Shown: positions 11,167 through 22,546 of the stretch, piece after piece | How the letters are laid out: each line of letters opens with the position of its first letter | Numbering within the stretch: position 1 is the first letter of the stretch | Assembly: GCA_004352715.1 (NCBI GenBank) | Contig: SCFE01000114.1 | Coordinates: 62,001 to 126,000, forward strand | Origin: Hofstenia miamia | Lineage: Eukaryota; Xenacoelomorpha; Acoela | DNA: 64,000 bases | Direction of reading: 5' to 3' | Program-made: the position numbers and the translations under genes | Notes under the pieces: model-generated | What the model was told of the DNA's origin: nothing | Database searches by the model: none | Seen by the model: the letters and a program-made list of their open reading frames with translations, nothing else

Positions 11167-11887
11167 TTCAACTCAACCAAATTATACCAAATTAAGAACT
11201 ACAATTCATAAAATAACATTGGTCATCACCAGTGGACTCTGCGGGAAACATGCGGTATAGTGATCACTAATGCCATTAAATCCTAGATAGTTTTAATACT
11301 GTGAAAAAATTTTTGAATTATTCAATTTGTAAAAATTTATAGAATACCTGCTAAATGAAATTTCAAAATAATTTATCCATGAATATTGGTCACCCTAAAA
11401 TTAACTATTATATAAAAAATTACGTTTGAGCAGAAGAGATTTTTCACGCCTTAAGAAAAAATATTTCAAAAATAGTACTTAATTTTTAAATTATAAATTT
11501 TTGTTAAATTTGGCAGATTTTTATGTTATCATTTATAAACACGACATTCGTTCAAATTTCTAACAAATGTTTATATTCAATATGCATGACAGGATCTCAA
11601 AGGTATCCTTCTGCCCCGTGCTGGGCTTGTTGTTTGTTTAAACAACAATGTTTGGACTGCTTAGCAATATAAAATTGTTGTTTTACATATAAAAGTAATG
11701 CTTGCTCTGCTATCGAAAACCTCATGTTTGCCACCAATAGCCAATTAACGGACCATTTTTCGCTCGCGAATGGGTCTTTGGTAATACATCACTGGCCCAT
11801 TAATTCCCCAGTCGTCATCTGACACTAATGGCTAAAAATGGCAACTACAATGGCCCATTGTCAGACCATTAATGGCTTGCTATTTGG

Positions 11888-14286
11888 GCTTGGATAAAAT
11901 AGTTGATTTTAACATGCTTTTAACCTAAAAATGAAATTTTGAGCTTACAATAATTTAGACTTACAGGCATACTAAATATCTGCAAAAATCACATTTTTCA
12001 TATCTAATCAAATCTTGCAAATATGTTGTGTGCGAAAAAACATTTTGACCTTATTCTCTTTTGCGCTCACATTAATGCCTTTGATTCATTTCCTTCAGAA
12101 AACGACGATATCTGTTAGTATTGTAACTATTTTTAAAGTTGGTAATAAACAAATAATAATCAATCGAATTTGGCTGATTGTAAATTGACAGTCCATTTCA
12201 TTCAATTGTAAAAATCCGCATTGATTATTCGATGCATCTTCCAGCCTTTATATATATAATATCATGTGTATTTTACAAGCTTTCTTTATTAATACGCTGT
12301 TGCTAACAACAACCATGCAAATATAGGTTATGGAACTCTTCTGCTTAAACTATTTCCGTAGTGAGTCTTGCGAATTTCTGATTAAAAGCAGAAATGGATC
12401 TAAAATTGTTTCAATTAGGTTTCAGAAATATTTTGTAGTTGCACTACAAAATTCATCCACTAGAGGCCTAACTAAGCCTTAAATTAAATTTCGCCAATTA
12501 ACTCAAGACTTTCATTAGGTGCTAAATTTGCAGTCGAATAAATATTTTTGAGAACCACATTTATTGGATTTATAGATGTTTAAATTTATGTGGCTCATAA
12601 TTTTGACGTGTTACCCCAAACAGGGTTGTCATTTATGGTATGGATATATATATACCAAAGCAAAATTTGTTAGCTAATCATAATTCCTATATTTAAAATT
12701 TCCTCCATGCAATATGAGTCATTATGTAGTAGATGCTGAATGATGGTAACATATATGCGGGATACATATGGTAATAGCCATTTAATAAAGTGTTTCTCAT
12801 GTTTTTCAAAATAAATATCAAATGGCATCTCAATTTAAAAGACAATAATTTGAAATATAATATAATATGAAATTGTACTGATATCACAAGGAATTAACTA
12901 GGTTGCAGAATATTTTTGAAACATTCAGAAGTAAATTTTGCAATAAAACAACTTTTTTGTTTGTTTTCCATTCCTACTCACTTTGTTAGATGCAAACAAT
13001 TAAAATGGAACAATTTAATCATTAGTATTTGTTTGCAATCTACTGTTACAAATGGAAACAACTTCATTTTTAATATTTGTTTTCTATCACCAGAAGCAGT
13101 TTACTAAAGCTATGTAATAATTACAAATTGATATTCTATCACAATGTTCTTTTTTTTTCTAAAACAATTTATAAAATTAATATTTACCCATTTAATTGTT
13201 ATAAATATAAAATATTTAGCACACTAAAGTTAACAATTTTTTTTGAAACTCAATATTATTTTTTCTGTATGCATAACAATAAATTAATAATTTTCCATTA
13301 TGGCCATATTTTTAAGTTTGCCATCCATAATGACCATAAATTTGTTTTCTACTTATGATTAGGATATTCAAAAATTGTACAGAATGGTATGGTACCCAGT
13401 GGTGAAACCTACTTTGTATGGTAAAATTCAATTTTATTAATATTATTATTAGTTGATCTCTTAAAATGAGATGAAAAACACATTCTTAATAAACAATCAA
13501 ACGTTTTATATTCGTCTTATTGGGGAATAGCATACTGTAATATGACTTAAGACATTTCTTCTAAATTTCTTATAAAACACCATTTCTAAACGTCACTGGA
13601 TGCATTCTAGTGTTCACCAATGATATTGAAAACGTCTTCTAACCCATTCTCAAATGCTTATTACAATTTGGTTTGGTTTTTTAATAGGCCAGATCAGGGA
13701 ATCTCCCTAAGCCCTTCTTATTTTTATTCAAGTTTAGGAATTCAATAGCACATGAAAGAACAATATATAGTGTTACAAATGTTTTCTAAGCTCCTTACTC
13801 ACATATGTCTGTTTCACTTCATTGTATGTAAAATCTTAAAATCTTTTGCTAAATTATTGAAATTACCATTTACTTTTTGCTTACTTCAAAGCAAGTAAGT
13901 GGCAAAATGTGAAACAATAGAGAGAAATTTATTGTATTTTTATATTGAAAAAAATCACAAAAATGCTCTGCTTGTAGGAGTAATTATTCCATTGACTTGA
14001 AAACCAACACTTACCTTTGCAAAAGAATAGAAGTAATATTTTGTCTCAGTCACCTCATTAAAACAATAAAAAATATACAAATCACAGCTAAAAAGTGAAA
14101 TTGAAATGACAGTGCTCAAATTTATAATGAAATTGTTCAGTTAATTGACGAATTAGTAAGATTGAAAACTATTGCTAAAGAAGGTTTTAAGAAATTTTTC
14201 AATAAATTACAAAATTATTTCCTTAAGTAAAAGGAGAAGGAGAACTTTGTTGTGAAATTAATTTCACTCCTTCTTATATAGTAGAT
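11888..14286. other. AT-rich region without a recognised gene
   Basis: Only short open frames on both strands, with no family resemblance. CpG is fairly common up to about 12,600 and becomes rare after that. A short (TA)n lies near 12,650. Confidence 0.5.
14271..14281 (+). promoter_or_regulatory. TATA-like motif shared by two neighbouring frames (copy 1)
   Basis: TTCTTATATAG ends 5 bases before the ATG at 14287. The identical 11-mer occurs at 15116-15126, 2 bases before another ATG, and both frames start ATGACT. Repetition of the motif with its ATGACT context suggests a shared promoter or leader in a multi-gene element. The spacing is very short for a TATA box if the ATG is the true start. 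Confidence 0.4.
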
Positions 14287-15004
14287 ATGACTGAAATTCC
14301 TCTATTTCTAAATTCAAATTATGCAAATGTTGTAGGTAAACCTTCTGATTTCATAGTAAAATTTGTAAATCCCATAAGATTTCAGAAACAAACCACATTA
14401 CATTTGCCTAGATCAAATAAATATGTCATACTCTTGGTATAACATTTCTGAGGAGTATATGAAAATCAAAATTGAATATTCCCACAATGAGGCTATTACT
14501 TGGACAAATGTTTCATTTCCTGATGGTACTTTTCAGTACAAAGATATATCAGCATATATAAATAATGAAGTTGTAGCAAATGGTCATTGATCAAATGAAA
14601 CTACAGATAAACATGTTGAAATTATTTTTAATGAGAATACTTATAAGGTATTGGTTTCATAGAGCCTAAAATTTGCTTAAAATTTCATAAGGAATTTGGT
14701 GATCTGCTAGGTTTTAAGTTCTTAAATTAAAACCATTCAATGATCTTAGAAAAGACTACAATTTTGAATCATGTTCCTAACATTACAAAATGAATTGACA
14801 ACATTTAATTCATTCTTCACTGATAAGTGATAGTATATAATGGAAATTCTAGTAGACATAGTATTTACTTTTTCTAAAAATGATTTTGTGTCAAGTTATC
14901 CATTTACAAAACAGCATTTGCACAAGCTTTTTAACAAAATCAACACAGATGAAATAGGAATATACATTACTGATAGCCAAAATCAAATTTTTAACTTAAA
15001 ATGA
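14287..15004 (+). pseudogene. capsid-like protein relic of an invertebrate selfish element
   Basis: Frames joined across a few shifts give a coherent protein of about 240 codons. They run MTEIPLFLNSNYANVVG, SDFIVKFVNPIRFQKQTTL, then SYSWYNISEEYMKIKIEYS, AITWTNVSFPDGTFQYKDIS, ICLKFHKEFGDLLGFKF, and near the end IVFTFSKNDFVSSYPF and EIGIYITDSQNQIFNLK. From memory this layout (YNIS motif, PDG-Y-DI motif, LLGF motif, terminal ITDxxNxxxxL strand) fits a multicopy family of uncharacterised proteins in many invertebrate genomes, thought to be structural proteins of virus-like elements. I cannot confirm which element class. Internal stops and frameshifts show that it is inactive. Confidence 0.5.
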
Positions 15005-15115
15005 TAATCATGTTCACTTGGTATTTTTAATCAAATATGGCTATTCTTAATCAAATAAGGTTATTCTTAATAAATTATAAATTATTTTTAAAATTTCAAA
15101 AATGAAAGTCTTTTT

Positions 15116-15126
15116 TTCTTATATAG
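15116..15126 (+). promoter_or_regulatory. TATA-like motif shared by two neighbouring frames (copy 2)
   Basis: Second TTCTTATATAG, immediately upstream of ATGACT at 15129. See the first copy at 14271. Confidence 0.4.
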
Positions 15127-15128
15127 AC

Positions 15129-15320
15129 ATGACTAAATCAAAGAAAACTTATGAAAACTATTTAAGGTTTTATTGGTCCAAAAGAAGGATGTTTAACAAG
15201 CATATTTGAATATTTATTTGGAAGTATCCAATGTTGTCATGCACATTCAATACTTCATGACAGTTACAGAGGCTATTTTATTGAATATTGATTAGGCCAC
15301 AGATATTGCTATGCTATTTA
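15129..15320 (+). pseudogene. second short coding relic of the same element
   Basis: Starts ATGACT after the shared TTCTTATATAG motif. The first frame reads MTKSKKTYENYLRF. A shifted frame continues GFIGPKEGCLTSIFEYLFGS, then QCCHAHSILHDSYRGYFIEY (about 15170-15290). Not recognised. The composition, the His/Cys-containing block and the shared leader suggest a gene of the element that encoded the capsid-like relic just upstream. It is broken by stops. Confidence 0.35.
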
Positions 15321-15421
15321 AAATTCTTGTAATTTTTTAAAAATGTAACATATCCTACATTCTTTATGTTTTGCTTAAAAATTGAATTTGAAAGCCAATT
15401 TTCATTCAGTTACAATGATAT

Positions 15422-15655
15422 TTTTAATGAGACCTATACCTAAAGCTGACCTGATTGAGACAGAAATTGATTTAGAATATTTAAAGTTTTGAACCTATCT
15501 TTAACTTTAGTCATTCTCTGATAATGTAATCCTACTCATTACATTGGTTAACATTTTGGATCCTTTTCAAATCAAATGGTAATTAACATCGGAAATTTTT
15601 TCATAAAACATTTTAAGTTTTTTTGATAATTTTTAATGAGACCTGTACCTAAACC
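15422..15655 (+). repeat. direct repeat pair with an ATG-AGA-CCT start
   Basis: TTTTTAATGAGACCT followed by (A/G)TACCTAAA occurs at about 15422 and about 15631. Each begins a short frame MRP(I/V)PK. The first continues for about 20 codons, the second for about 10. Probably decayed parts of the same element, with no assignment. Confidence 0.4.
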
Positions 15656-15815
15656 TAACCAGACCTAAAACTTTTAATTTGATTTCATGTGAAACTTTTT
15701 CCAATATTTGCACTAAATTTGTAGGACATTTACTTAAAAAGTAAAAGTGGAAGAACTGTTTCCACTAAATTTTTGTTTCATTAGGGATATTACTAAAACA
15801 TTATTGTTACCATAT

Positions 15816-16758
15816 TGTAGAATCACAGGGGAGCTCAGACTACTACAGTATTACTGGGGAACTCAATGTTTAAACAGAAGGTTGCAAAGACTACCATTGC
15901 AGTGAGTGACCCACATTCCAACAGAAAAACAAAGATATTGGTAATTAGCCATTGTAAAAAGTAACAAGAAAGATCCACTTAGGACTCACTTCCAATGACA
16001 ACCAACTCACATGGCATCACACTGAAGCAGTATCCATGAAGAGACCTCCAAACTTGTAAAAGGTGCTGCCCTATGTGCCTCTAGTTGTTAATTTCTATCT
16101 CAATAAAACAGTTCTCATATGTTGTTGTTTCTCAGCTCAAGTAATAATATAATAATAGCATGTAGTAGCCATGCATTAACATTTACTGATGGTTTATTAT
16201 CATCACAGTGGAAAGTTATAATGTGCATGTTTAAATTGCAATGATTGATTAAAATTTCTTATTCCCTAACAAAATTCTGTCCATGATTTGGGCTGCCTGC
16301 CAGAATAAAGCATGTTGTCACCCTAAACTCAGAGGAGTAACTCCCAAATTGTTGGTAGAGACTTAAACATTTATTATACTAAGATACATCCAAATGCCTA
16401 AAATGGGGTTAGCAATATTAAATAAAAGTAAAAACCAAATGCAGTTGAGTGAGGCAAAGTATATTTTGCTGTGTCCTCACTACAAGTCTCTCAAGTATTT
16501 ATACAAAACAATTGAATCATTACCTGTAATTGCTTACACTTATTGCAATCATGGTTTCCCTTGCAAAATTAAAGAGCAGTAGCATGTTACATAAATTCTA
16601 GGGGAAAAATTATTAAAGGATCAAAATACTACACTAGAAATGATAGCAATAAATCAATACATCAATGTGATGTCACTTAGAAACAATTAGAGCAAGATTT
16701 AGCTGGAAATTACAAAAGTTAATTATATTGAAAAAGGAGGGCCCCAAGTGACTGTACA
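15816..16758 (-). mobile_element. solo LTR of the array Gypsy family, minus strand
   Basis: The reverse complement starts TGTACAGTCACTTGGGG (from 16758) and ends near GATTCTACA (15816), like the array LTRs (TGTAGAGTCACTCAGGG to GATTCTACA). Internally it matches the LTR promoter region (GTATAAATACTTGAG), the polyadenylation region and the GTTACTCCTCTGAGTTTAGG block. The 943-bp length is normal for the family. It is flanked by ATAT on both sides within CATAT | LTR | ATATG, a 4-bp target duplication. No internal coding DNA is attached, so it is a recombination product. A 62-codon plus-strand frame inside it (16394-16582) is antisense to the LTR and not a gene. Confidence 0.85.
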
Positions 16759-17354
16759 ATATGGACATATTTCAATAATTACCAACATTATGCATAGAGA
16801 GCTTATTCAAATACAAATTTCCACGATATTTCAAATAGATACAACCTGTTACTTTAGCATCACTTATTGCTTAGTTATTGAGGGAATATGAAATAAATAT
16901 ATTATATTTCAACATTTGTAAAATTTTTAATTTAGTAGGAAATTATTCTTTAAAAAATTAATATTAAAAATATAATTAGAAATATATAATAAATAGAAAT
17001 ATATAAATTATAAACTATGTTGTTTCAAATATATTATTTGGGCATTACTAATTTCCAATTGATTCAGAATTATGACACAGTAACAGGATTTTTATCAGTT
17101 AGCAGAAAGAAGCACAATTTGAATGCTTTTTCTGTAAATATTAATGACATGGACAATGAAACAATTACAGACCAAAGATTGGAAGTCATCAATAAATATC
17201 AAGCAAGTATATTCAGGCAAAATCATAATAATTTTTACTGATATCAATATAGACACAACATAAAGAGACAAGTGCATTGAAAATTATAAGCTTCTAAAAA
17301 AAGCTGAAATTTCAATAAATCATAAAGGTTTGTATTTCACTGAGCTGAAAGAAG
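16759..17354. other. AT-rich spacer with one unrecognised frame
   Basis: Holds a 74-codon plus frame (17017-17241) and a short continuation toward 17350 (INHKGLYFTELKE). The solo LTR at 17355 interrupts this continuation. A 75-codon frame resumes right after the LTR (18222-18449). A decayed coding region split by the LTR is possible but not recognised. Confidence 0.3.
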
Positions 17355-18216
17355 TGTAGAGTCACTCAGGGAAAATTCGTGATTATTATTTATTCTATTT
17401 ATATTTGTAATGACGTCAGGATGACGTATTTTCCCCTCGATTTGGTGCTACGTAATTATATGCTCAAATTTAATTTGCGAGGGAAGTTAATAAGTCAATG
17501 ACATGACTAGCTTGTGATTAACTGTAGTTGTAAACAAAGGCAGGTCATTATTTGCAATTGTATAAATTGAGAGACGCTGTTGAGAAAGGTCAATAGATTT
17601 TATCTAGCCTCAATTACTGTTGCTTTTCTCTCCGTTACTTTATTTAGTATTTCATTATGAAAATAATTGCTTAAGCTCGGCGACAATTTGGGAGTGCTTT
17701 CTTAAGGCACAGGGCGACACGTAGCTCCTGGCGATCATTAGATCTTCCCAGCCCAAATTGTGGACTCATTAGGTTACGGATACGGGTACGGCTAAGGAAA
17801 TAATAAACCTCTCGTTTGATTCAACACGTACATGCACTTATATTTTGATGACACTGTGATGATACCATGCCGTTGGCTAACACGAATGTCTGGCAATTAC
17901 AGACTATTATTTAGTGAGCTGAGAACTAACAATGAAAATGAGATGTTTACTTTACTATGAGATAGAAATTAATAATTGAGACAAATAGGGTAGCACCATG
18001 CACTAGTCAAGCACTCAACTGTTTCTAAAGATTCCGCTTCGGCTGGAAGCCATGTCAGTTGGTCATCTTGGAATGAATACTTGGATGAATTACCAATGTT
18101 TATATTAGTTTATTTTCTCTTTATCTGTTTCTCCCAGAATCGGGGCTGTCGTTTCTATGTTAAACCTTCTGCAGAGTCAATTAGTTTCTAGTCTAATTAC
18201 AGCCCGCAATTCTACA
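17355..18216 (+). mobile_element. solo LTR of the Gypsy family, CpG-retaining
   Basis: Begins TGTAGAGTCACTCAGGG and ends ATTCTACA, with GAAG directly before and directly after (4-bp target duplication). It follows the array LTRs in order: a GACGTCA-containing stretch, TATAAATT near the predicted start, ATAATTGCTTAAG, CCCAAATTGTGGAC, TGATGA-ATAC, GAGCTGAGA and AACCTTCTG. It is 862 bp. Unlike the array LTRs it keeps many CpG dinucleotides where the array copies show TG or CA. It is therefore either younger, from a different subfamily, or spared from methylation-linked decay. Confidence 0.85.
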
Positions 18217-20294
18217 GAAGTGTGCTTGATAAATTAAAGATTATTTGCAAGAGCTTAATTGCAGTAGCAAGACTACTAAAATTGAAACACATTCAGCTTT
18301 ATACAAAATCAATTAGGTTCCTTATAAAATTTTACCAATTAGTTAATGTAAAAGAAGAACTTTTAAGATCAATGATTCTTCATGGCAAATTAGAAGTGCA
18401 TTTCACAACATTATGGAATTCTGTAAAGATTTTCTATGCCTCTGTATAAATTGAAATCTAATTTCTTACTAAGGTGGCTAATAAGACTAATAATTTACTT
18501 AAAAGTAAATTTCAAGCAAAATAACTACACAGAAATGCTTAAAATTATAGTCTTCAAATTTATACATAAGGTGGTGTAGTTGCTCCATGACAGCCACCAT
18601 AGTCATATAAATTTGAGCCCCTAAATTTTGTTTGTTTTATCAAATGCTACTAGATCAATATATTAAAAATTTTCTGTAATATTTCAGGATTTGAATATAT
18701 ATCTTAGATCATCATGTACAACATGCCAAGCAGTGATATATAAAACTTGCTAATTAATATTTCTTGAACTTAGAGATATTTCAAAATTAGCAATGTAATC
18801 TACATTTTATAATTTTTGATATTTACTATATTATTCTTCTTTAGTCATAATATTTTTGCTATAGAATCAAATGAGTCTATATATTTGAGGCCCCCAGCAT
18901 TGCCTCTCTACTTCAAAATATTGTTGGCATAAGTTAATTATCATAAACTTATGTATTTAGAATAAATTAGATTTCATTGCTTTCTGCAAATTGCATAAGA
19001 ATATACTTAAAGTAATTTGAAGTCAAATCTTTTGGTTTATATACAGTATGTACATCATCACTCATAGCAGTCATTTCTATGAAATCTCAGTTTTCAAAAT
19101 CTCATGTAAAGAATTTATCAAAATTTTGCATAATATATGATATAAAATTTTTAAAACAACAAACATTTGCTTATTTGTAAAATGAAAGAAACTGGTAGAT
19201 TCTATCAGTTTTGGTTTGTGTCTAGGTTCAGTTCAGTGTGAAGGCAGACAACTCTAGTGATGATGCCTGTTTAAACATACATTTTTGTTCCATATTTGTA
19301 ATATATTTTTAGAAATACTTATATTTTTGCTAAGTTGATTTCTAAATAGAAATATTGCAGATATGTCTTATTGTAGAAAATAGGAAATTCAAAAAATGTA
19401 GGTATGTACTATAAAAGTGGCTATCATGATTTCAATTTTAGGTTTATTTGTTTCTATCAAAATTTAAGAGTGTTCAGATCTTTTTGAAGCATATCAATTT
19501 GATGAAATAGCATTCAGATGAGCATTATTTTGATTCATGGGCCACTTGTTTATTCATCAATTATATTTAATAATGATTGCATTTTTCAATCACTTTGAAT
19601 ATCATAATCAACACCTTCAATTACTGATTCAAAATATTTAAATCAAAAAAAAATTTGATTGCATGTTTAATTCTAATCTTATATAATATTGCCAAGTCCA
19701 AGTAGTTAATTGCTGACTGTTCAAACAAACTCAATTACTTGTTTAAAGTTTTTTTGTAATTATACAATTGAACAATATAATAATTTTGGTTTATAAGTTA
19801 CTTATACATATACACATATGCAAAATATATTGAAAATTTGTTAGCATACCCTTGTGAAAAACTGATTTGGCTTCATTAAAAAGAATAACAGCTTTTTGTT
19901 AAAAAAATTGGAAAATTTAGAATTTAATATCATTAGGTTTCATTTTGAAGTTAAAATAGTTGTACAATTATAAAACTTGCATGTGGGTTCCTTCAGGTAA
20001 TATCTCTAATATTTCATACTAATATAGCAATAGTAAAAGTTAAATCTATATTCAATTTGAGTTAGATATCTTGCATATTTCTCTATGTATTTTTTACTGC
20101 ATTGGTGGTTGGAGTGCTTAGAACAGCTTGCTTTATTTAATAGTCATTTTGAACTAAGAATTTCATTTAATATTGTGTACTAGAGGCTAATGCTTCTCAA
20201 AGGTTAAATTTGCAACCCCATTGCAGCTGTCTTTACTATTTTTAATCATATCTCACAAGAATTCAAGCTATTAGCAACTTGGTTTTAGTTTCAG
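18217..20294. other. no recognised gene
   Basis: AT-rich and nearly free of CpG beyond the LTR. Contains the 75-codon frame 18222-18449 (GTG start, no family seen). Probably 5' flank or intron of the dCMP-deaminase-like gene. Confidence 0.4.
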
Positions 20295-20435
20295 TTGGAT
20301 GAAGCAAGAAAATCAATACTCTTGGAATGAATACTTCATAGGCTTTGCACTCCTATCATCTAAGAGAAGCAAGGATCCTAAAACTAAAGTTGGTGCTTGC
20401 ATTGTTAATCATCTAAATCAAATTATTGCAATAGG
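20295..20435 (+). CDS. DCTD: dCMP deaminase, N-terminal exon (copy 1)
   Basis: dCMP deaminase converts dCMP to dUMP, feeding thymidylate synthesis in the cytosol. The exon follows GTTTCAG and ends ATAGG before a GTAACA donor (phase 2). It encodes WNEYFIGFALLSSKRSKDP, then KTKVGACIVN, then IIAIG, closely matching the first helix and strand of the family (WxEYFMxxAxLSAxRSKDPxxxVGACIVN). An ATG at 20299 could be the start codon, giving a short N-terminus like that of known dCMP deaminases. An alternative acceptor (GCAAG at 20304-20308) would give the same entry phase as the second copy. It pairs with the exon at 33757 across a 13.3-kb intron filled mostly by a Gypsy array. Coding identity is confident; the 5' border is less so. 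Confidence 0.85.
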
Positions 20436-21608
20436 GTAACACTATTTATTCTTAAACAGTTCCTTTATAAATATTTATAATGCACTTTACAAATTTGCCT
20501 CTACAGCATTAGCTATGCAATAATTAATTTTGAAAATAATAATAAATTTGAATAATATTTTATTCTTAGGAAATAACAACAATTGGCTTTCTCTCTTTTC
20601 ACCTGAACATTTCTACCAGTTGTAAAAAAATCCAAGCTCTTGAAACTATATACTCTGACAGTGTTCTCAACATTTTATGTAATGCTGCCAGTCTAAGAGC
20701 ACAACAGACCCTAACTCAAATAATAAATGCTTGGGTCATTTAGTGACATTTCTCACAAAATTGCAACTCAGCCCTTATCACTTCAATTACAAAAATTCTG
20801 ATGTGAATCATTTTAGTTTTTGCCATGTCTTGATTTTAACACTGCTTTTGCAACTTACAAAAAGAGTTTTGTTTGAAGGTATTAATCTCTCTGGTATTAT
20901 ATTTTGATTGACATCATTGCAAACTCTATATTCAAACTCTCTGCAGTTTAGGTAAATTTTTGACCCATAACTAAGGATCAGGCAATGTAAAATAGTGTTC
21001 TCCTACAAGCCTTTAGCTCTCTTTCACAAAAGATACTTCTAGCTCTGTTATTTCTCTAGGGATTACATTCATAATGTTTGATTACATATCTAACTGGGAC
21101 TTCAATCTCAATCACAAATCTGCTTATTCACACTTATTGCATATTCCCTGGTTTTTTATCAGGCTCTATCATAGCTGCTTTTCTATTTTCAACACTGATA
21201 TTATATCTAAATGTCTTATAGAATGATCCTTCCTAATTTATTAAAATTACACAGCCTGAAGATGAATTCATGGATGCCCTTACATAGGCTTTGCACAAGC
21301 TACTAAATGTTTCTCTTACAACCAATAGACAGTTTGATGTCAAGATATGCAGAGTTTAAAAATTTGCCTCTTCAAATCTTTTTGCCTTCAGCAACCTGAA
21401 TCATTAGTTCTTCTGTGTTGTTTAGATCAATGATAATTTCACTAATGAAAAATGCCCATGGAGTTTTTGTGCAACTACCTGAAAATGTGTAAAAATCCTT
21501 TCAGAGTTTATCAACCAAGCTTATCATATAATGCAATTATCCAATTATTCCATTCTATTATCTAATTTCAGAATATTTAATTTTACTATTAATAAATTGC
21601 AAAAATAT
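20436..21608. other. intron sequence, no feature seen
   Basis: Intron of the dCMP deaminase gene between the donor at 20436 and the first array LTR. AT-rich with only short frames. Confidence 0.6.
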
Positions 21609-22528
21609 TGTAGAGTCACTCAGAGCCCTCCATTTCTTATTCCATTATTTATTTGATAGCTTTGTAAATTTGAGCTTGATATTGCTCTTAATTTCAGCAT
21701 TGATGTCACTTTGCCATCATTAGTCAGACTGAGTGTAGTATTTCAATATTAAAATTGCTGCCCCCCAAAGTTATGCAGATGTGTAATTGCTCTTTAATTT
21801 TGTGAGGGAACTCATGTGATAATATACTGTAAACAATACAGGTAATATTTCAATCATATTGTATAAATACTTGAGGCACTTGTAGTGAGGATGCAAATAA
21901 ACTTTGTCTCACTCAAATACATTTGCTTTTTTCTTTATCTGATTAACCACTTTTTAGGTATTGTCATGGATTTAAAAATAATAATTGCTTAAGCCTCTGA
22001 GTTTAGGGTGACAACTCCCTCTATTCTGGTAGGCAGACCAAATTGTGGACAGAATTAGGTTAAATTTATGTCTATGAGTAGGAAATAACAACTTTTATTT
22101 GATCATTGCAATTTGAAAATGCACATTATAATTACACACTGTGATGATAATATACAGCTGGTTAACATGCATGCATGGCAATTACATTCATTTATTTATT
22201 ATTACATGAGCTGAGATAAGAACAACTGAGATCTGTGTTATTGAGCTAGAAATTAACAACTAGAGACACATAAGTTAGCACCTTGGCAAGTTTGGAGTTC
22301 TCTTTGAGGATACAGCTTTGGCATGATGCAATGCAAGTTGGTTGTTATTAGAGGTGAAATCTTGGTGGATCTTTCTTGTATTTTGTTACAATGGCAAATT
22401 ACCAATGCCTTTATTTGTTCAGTTAGAATGTGGGTTACTTACTGCTATGGTAGCCTTTGAAACCTTCTGTTGAAACCATTAAGTTCCCTAGTACCACTGG
22501 AGTGGCTGAGCTCCCATATGATTCTACA
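21609..22528 (+). repeat. LTR 1 of the array
   Basis: Starts TGTAGAGTCACTCAG, ends GATTCTACA (920 bp), with perfect TGTAGA/TCTACA ends. It lacks about 24 bp around AACAATTTGAAAGTTACTCC that LTR 2 has near 24684-24707. Confidence 0.9.
21862..21901 (+). promoter_or_regulatory. LTR core promoter and polyadenylation signal
   Basis: TATAAATA at 21862-21869 is followed about 27 bases later by AATAAA (21896-21901). LTR 2 has TATGAATA and LTR 3 TATTAATA at the equivalent position, so the TATA box is best preserved in LTR 1 and in the solo LTRs. The transcription start is inferred, not seen. Confidence 0.5.
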
Positions 22529-22546
22529 TGGTGACCCTGACGTGAT
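22529..22546 (+). other. tRNA-Trp primer-binding site, copy A
   Basis: TGGTGACCCTGACGTGAT directly follows LTR 1. It complements the 3' end of animal tRNA-Trp plus CCA with one difference. tRNA-Trp priming is known from avian retroviruses. Confidence 0.8.

Larger units (their letters stand above)
9863..11887. mobile_element. inverted-repeat element with internal nested element
   Basis: CCAAATAGCAAGC at 9863-9875 has its perfect 13-bp reverse complement at 11875-11887. Subterminal DNA on both sides is rich in short AATGGCC, CCATTAATGG and related palindromic words (10985-11030, 11745-11870). No transposase frame is visible. Inside lies a separate TA-flanked inverted-repeat element (10001-10920). 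I could not establish a clean target duplication for the outer element, so its exact borders are uncertain. It looks non-autonomous. Confidence 0.6.

Noticed and set aside
16394-16582. 62-codon plus frame
   Set aside because: Antisense to the minus-strand solo LTR.
14287-18449. Idea that 14287-15660 and the frames flanking the solo LTR (17017-18449) are one large virus-like element
   Set aside because: No shared motif, no terminal repeats and no recognisable replication gene link them.
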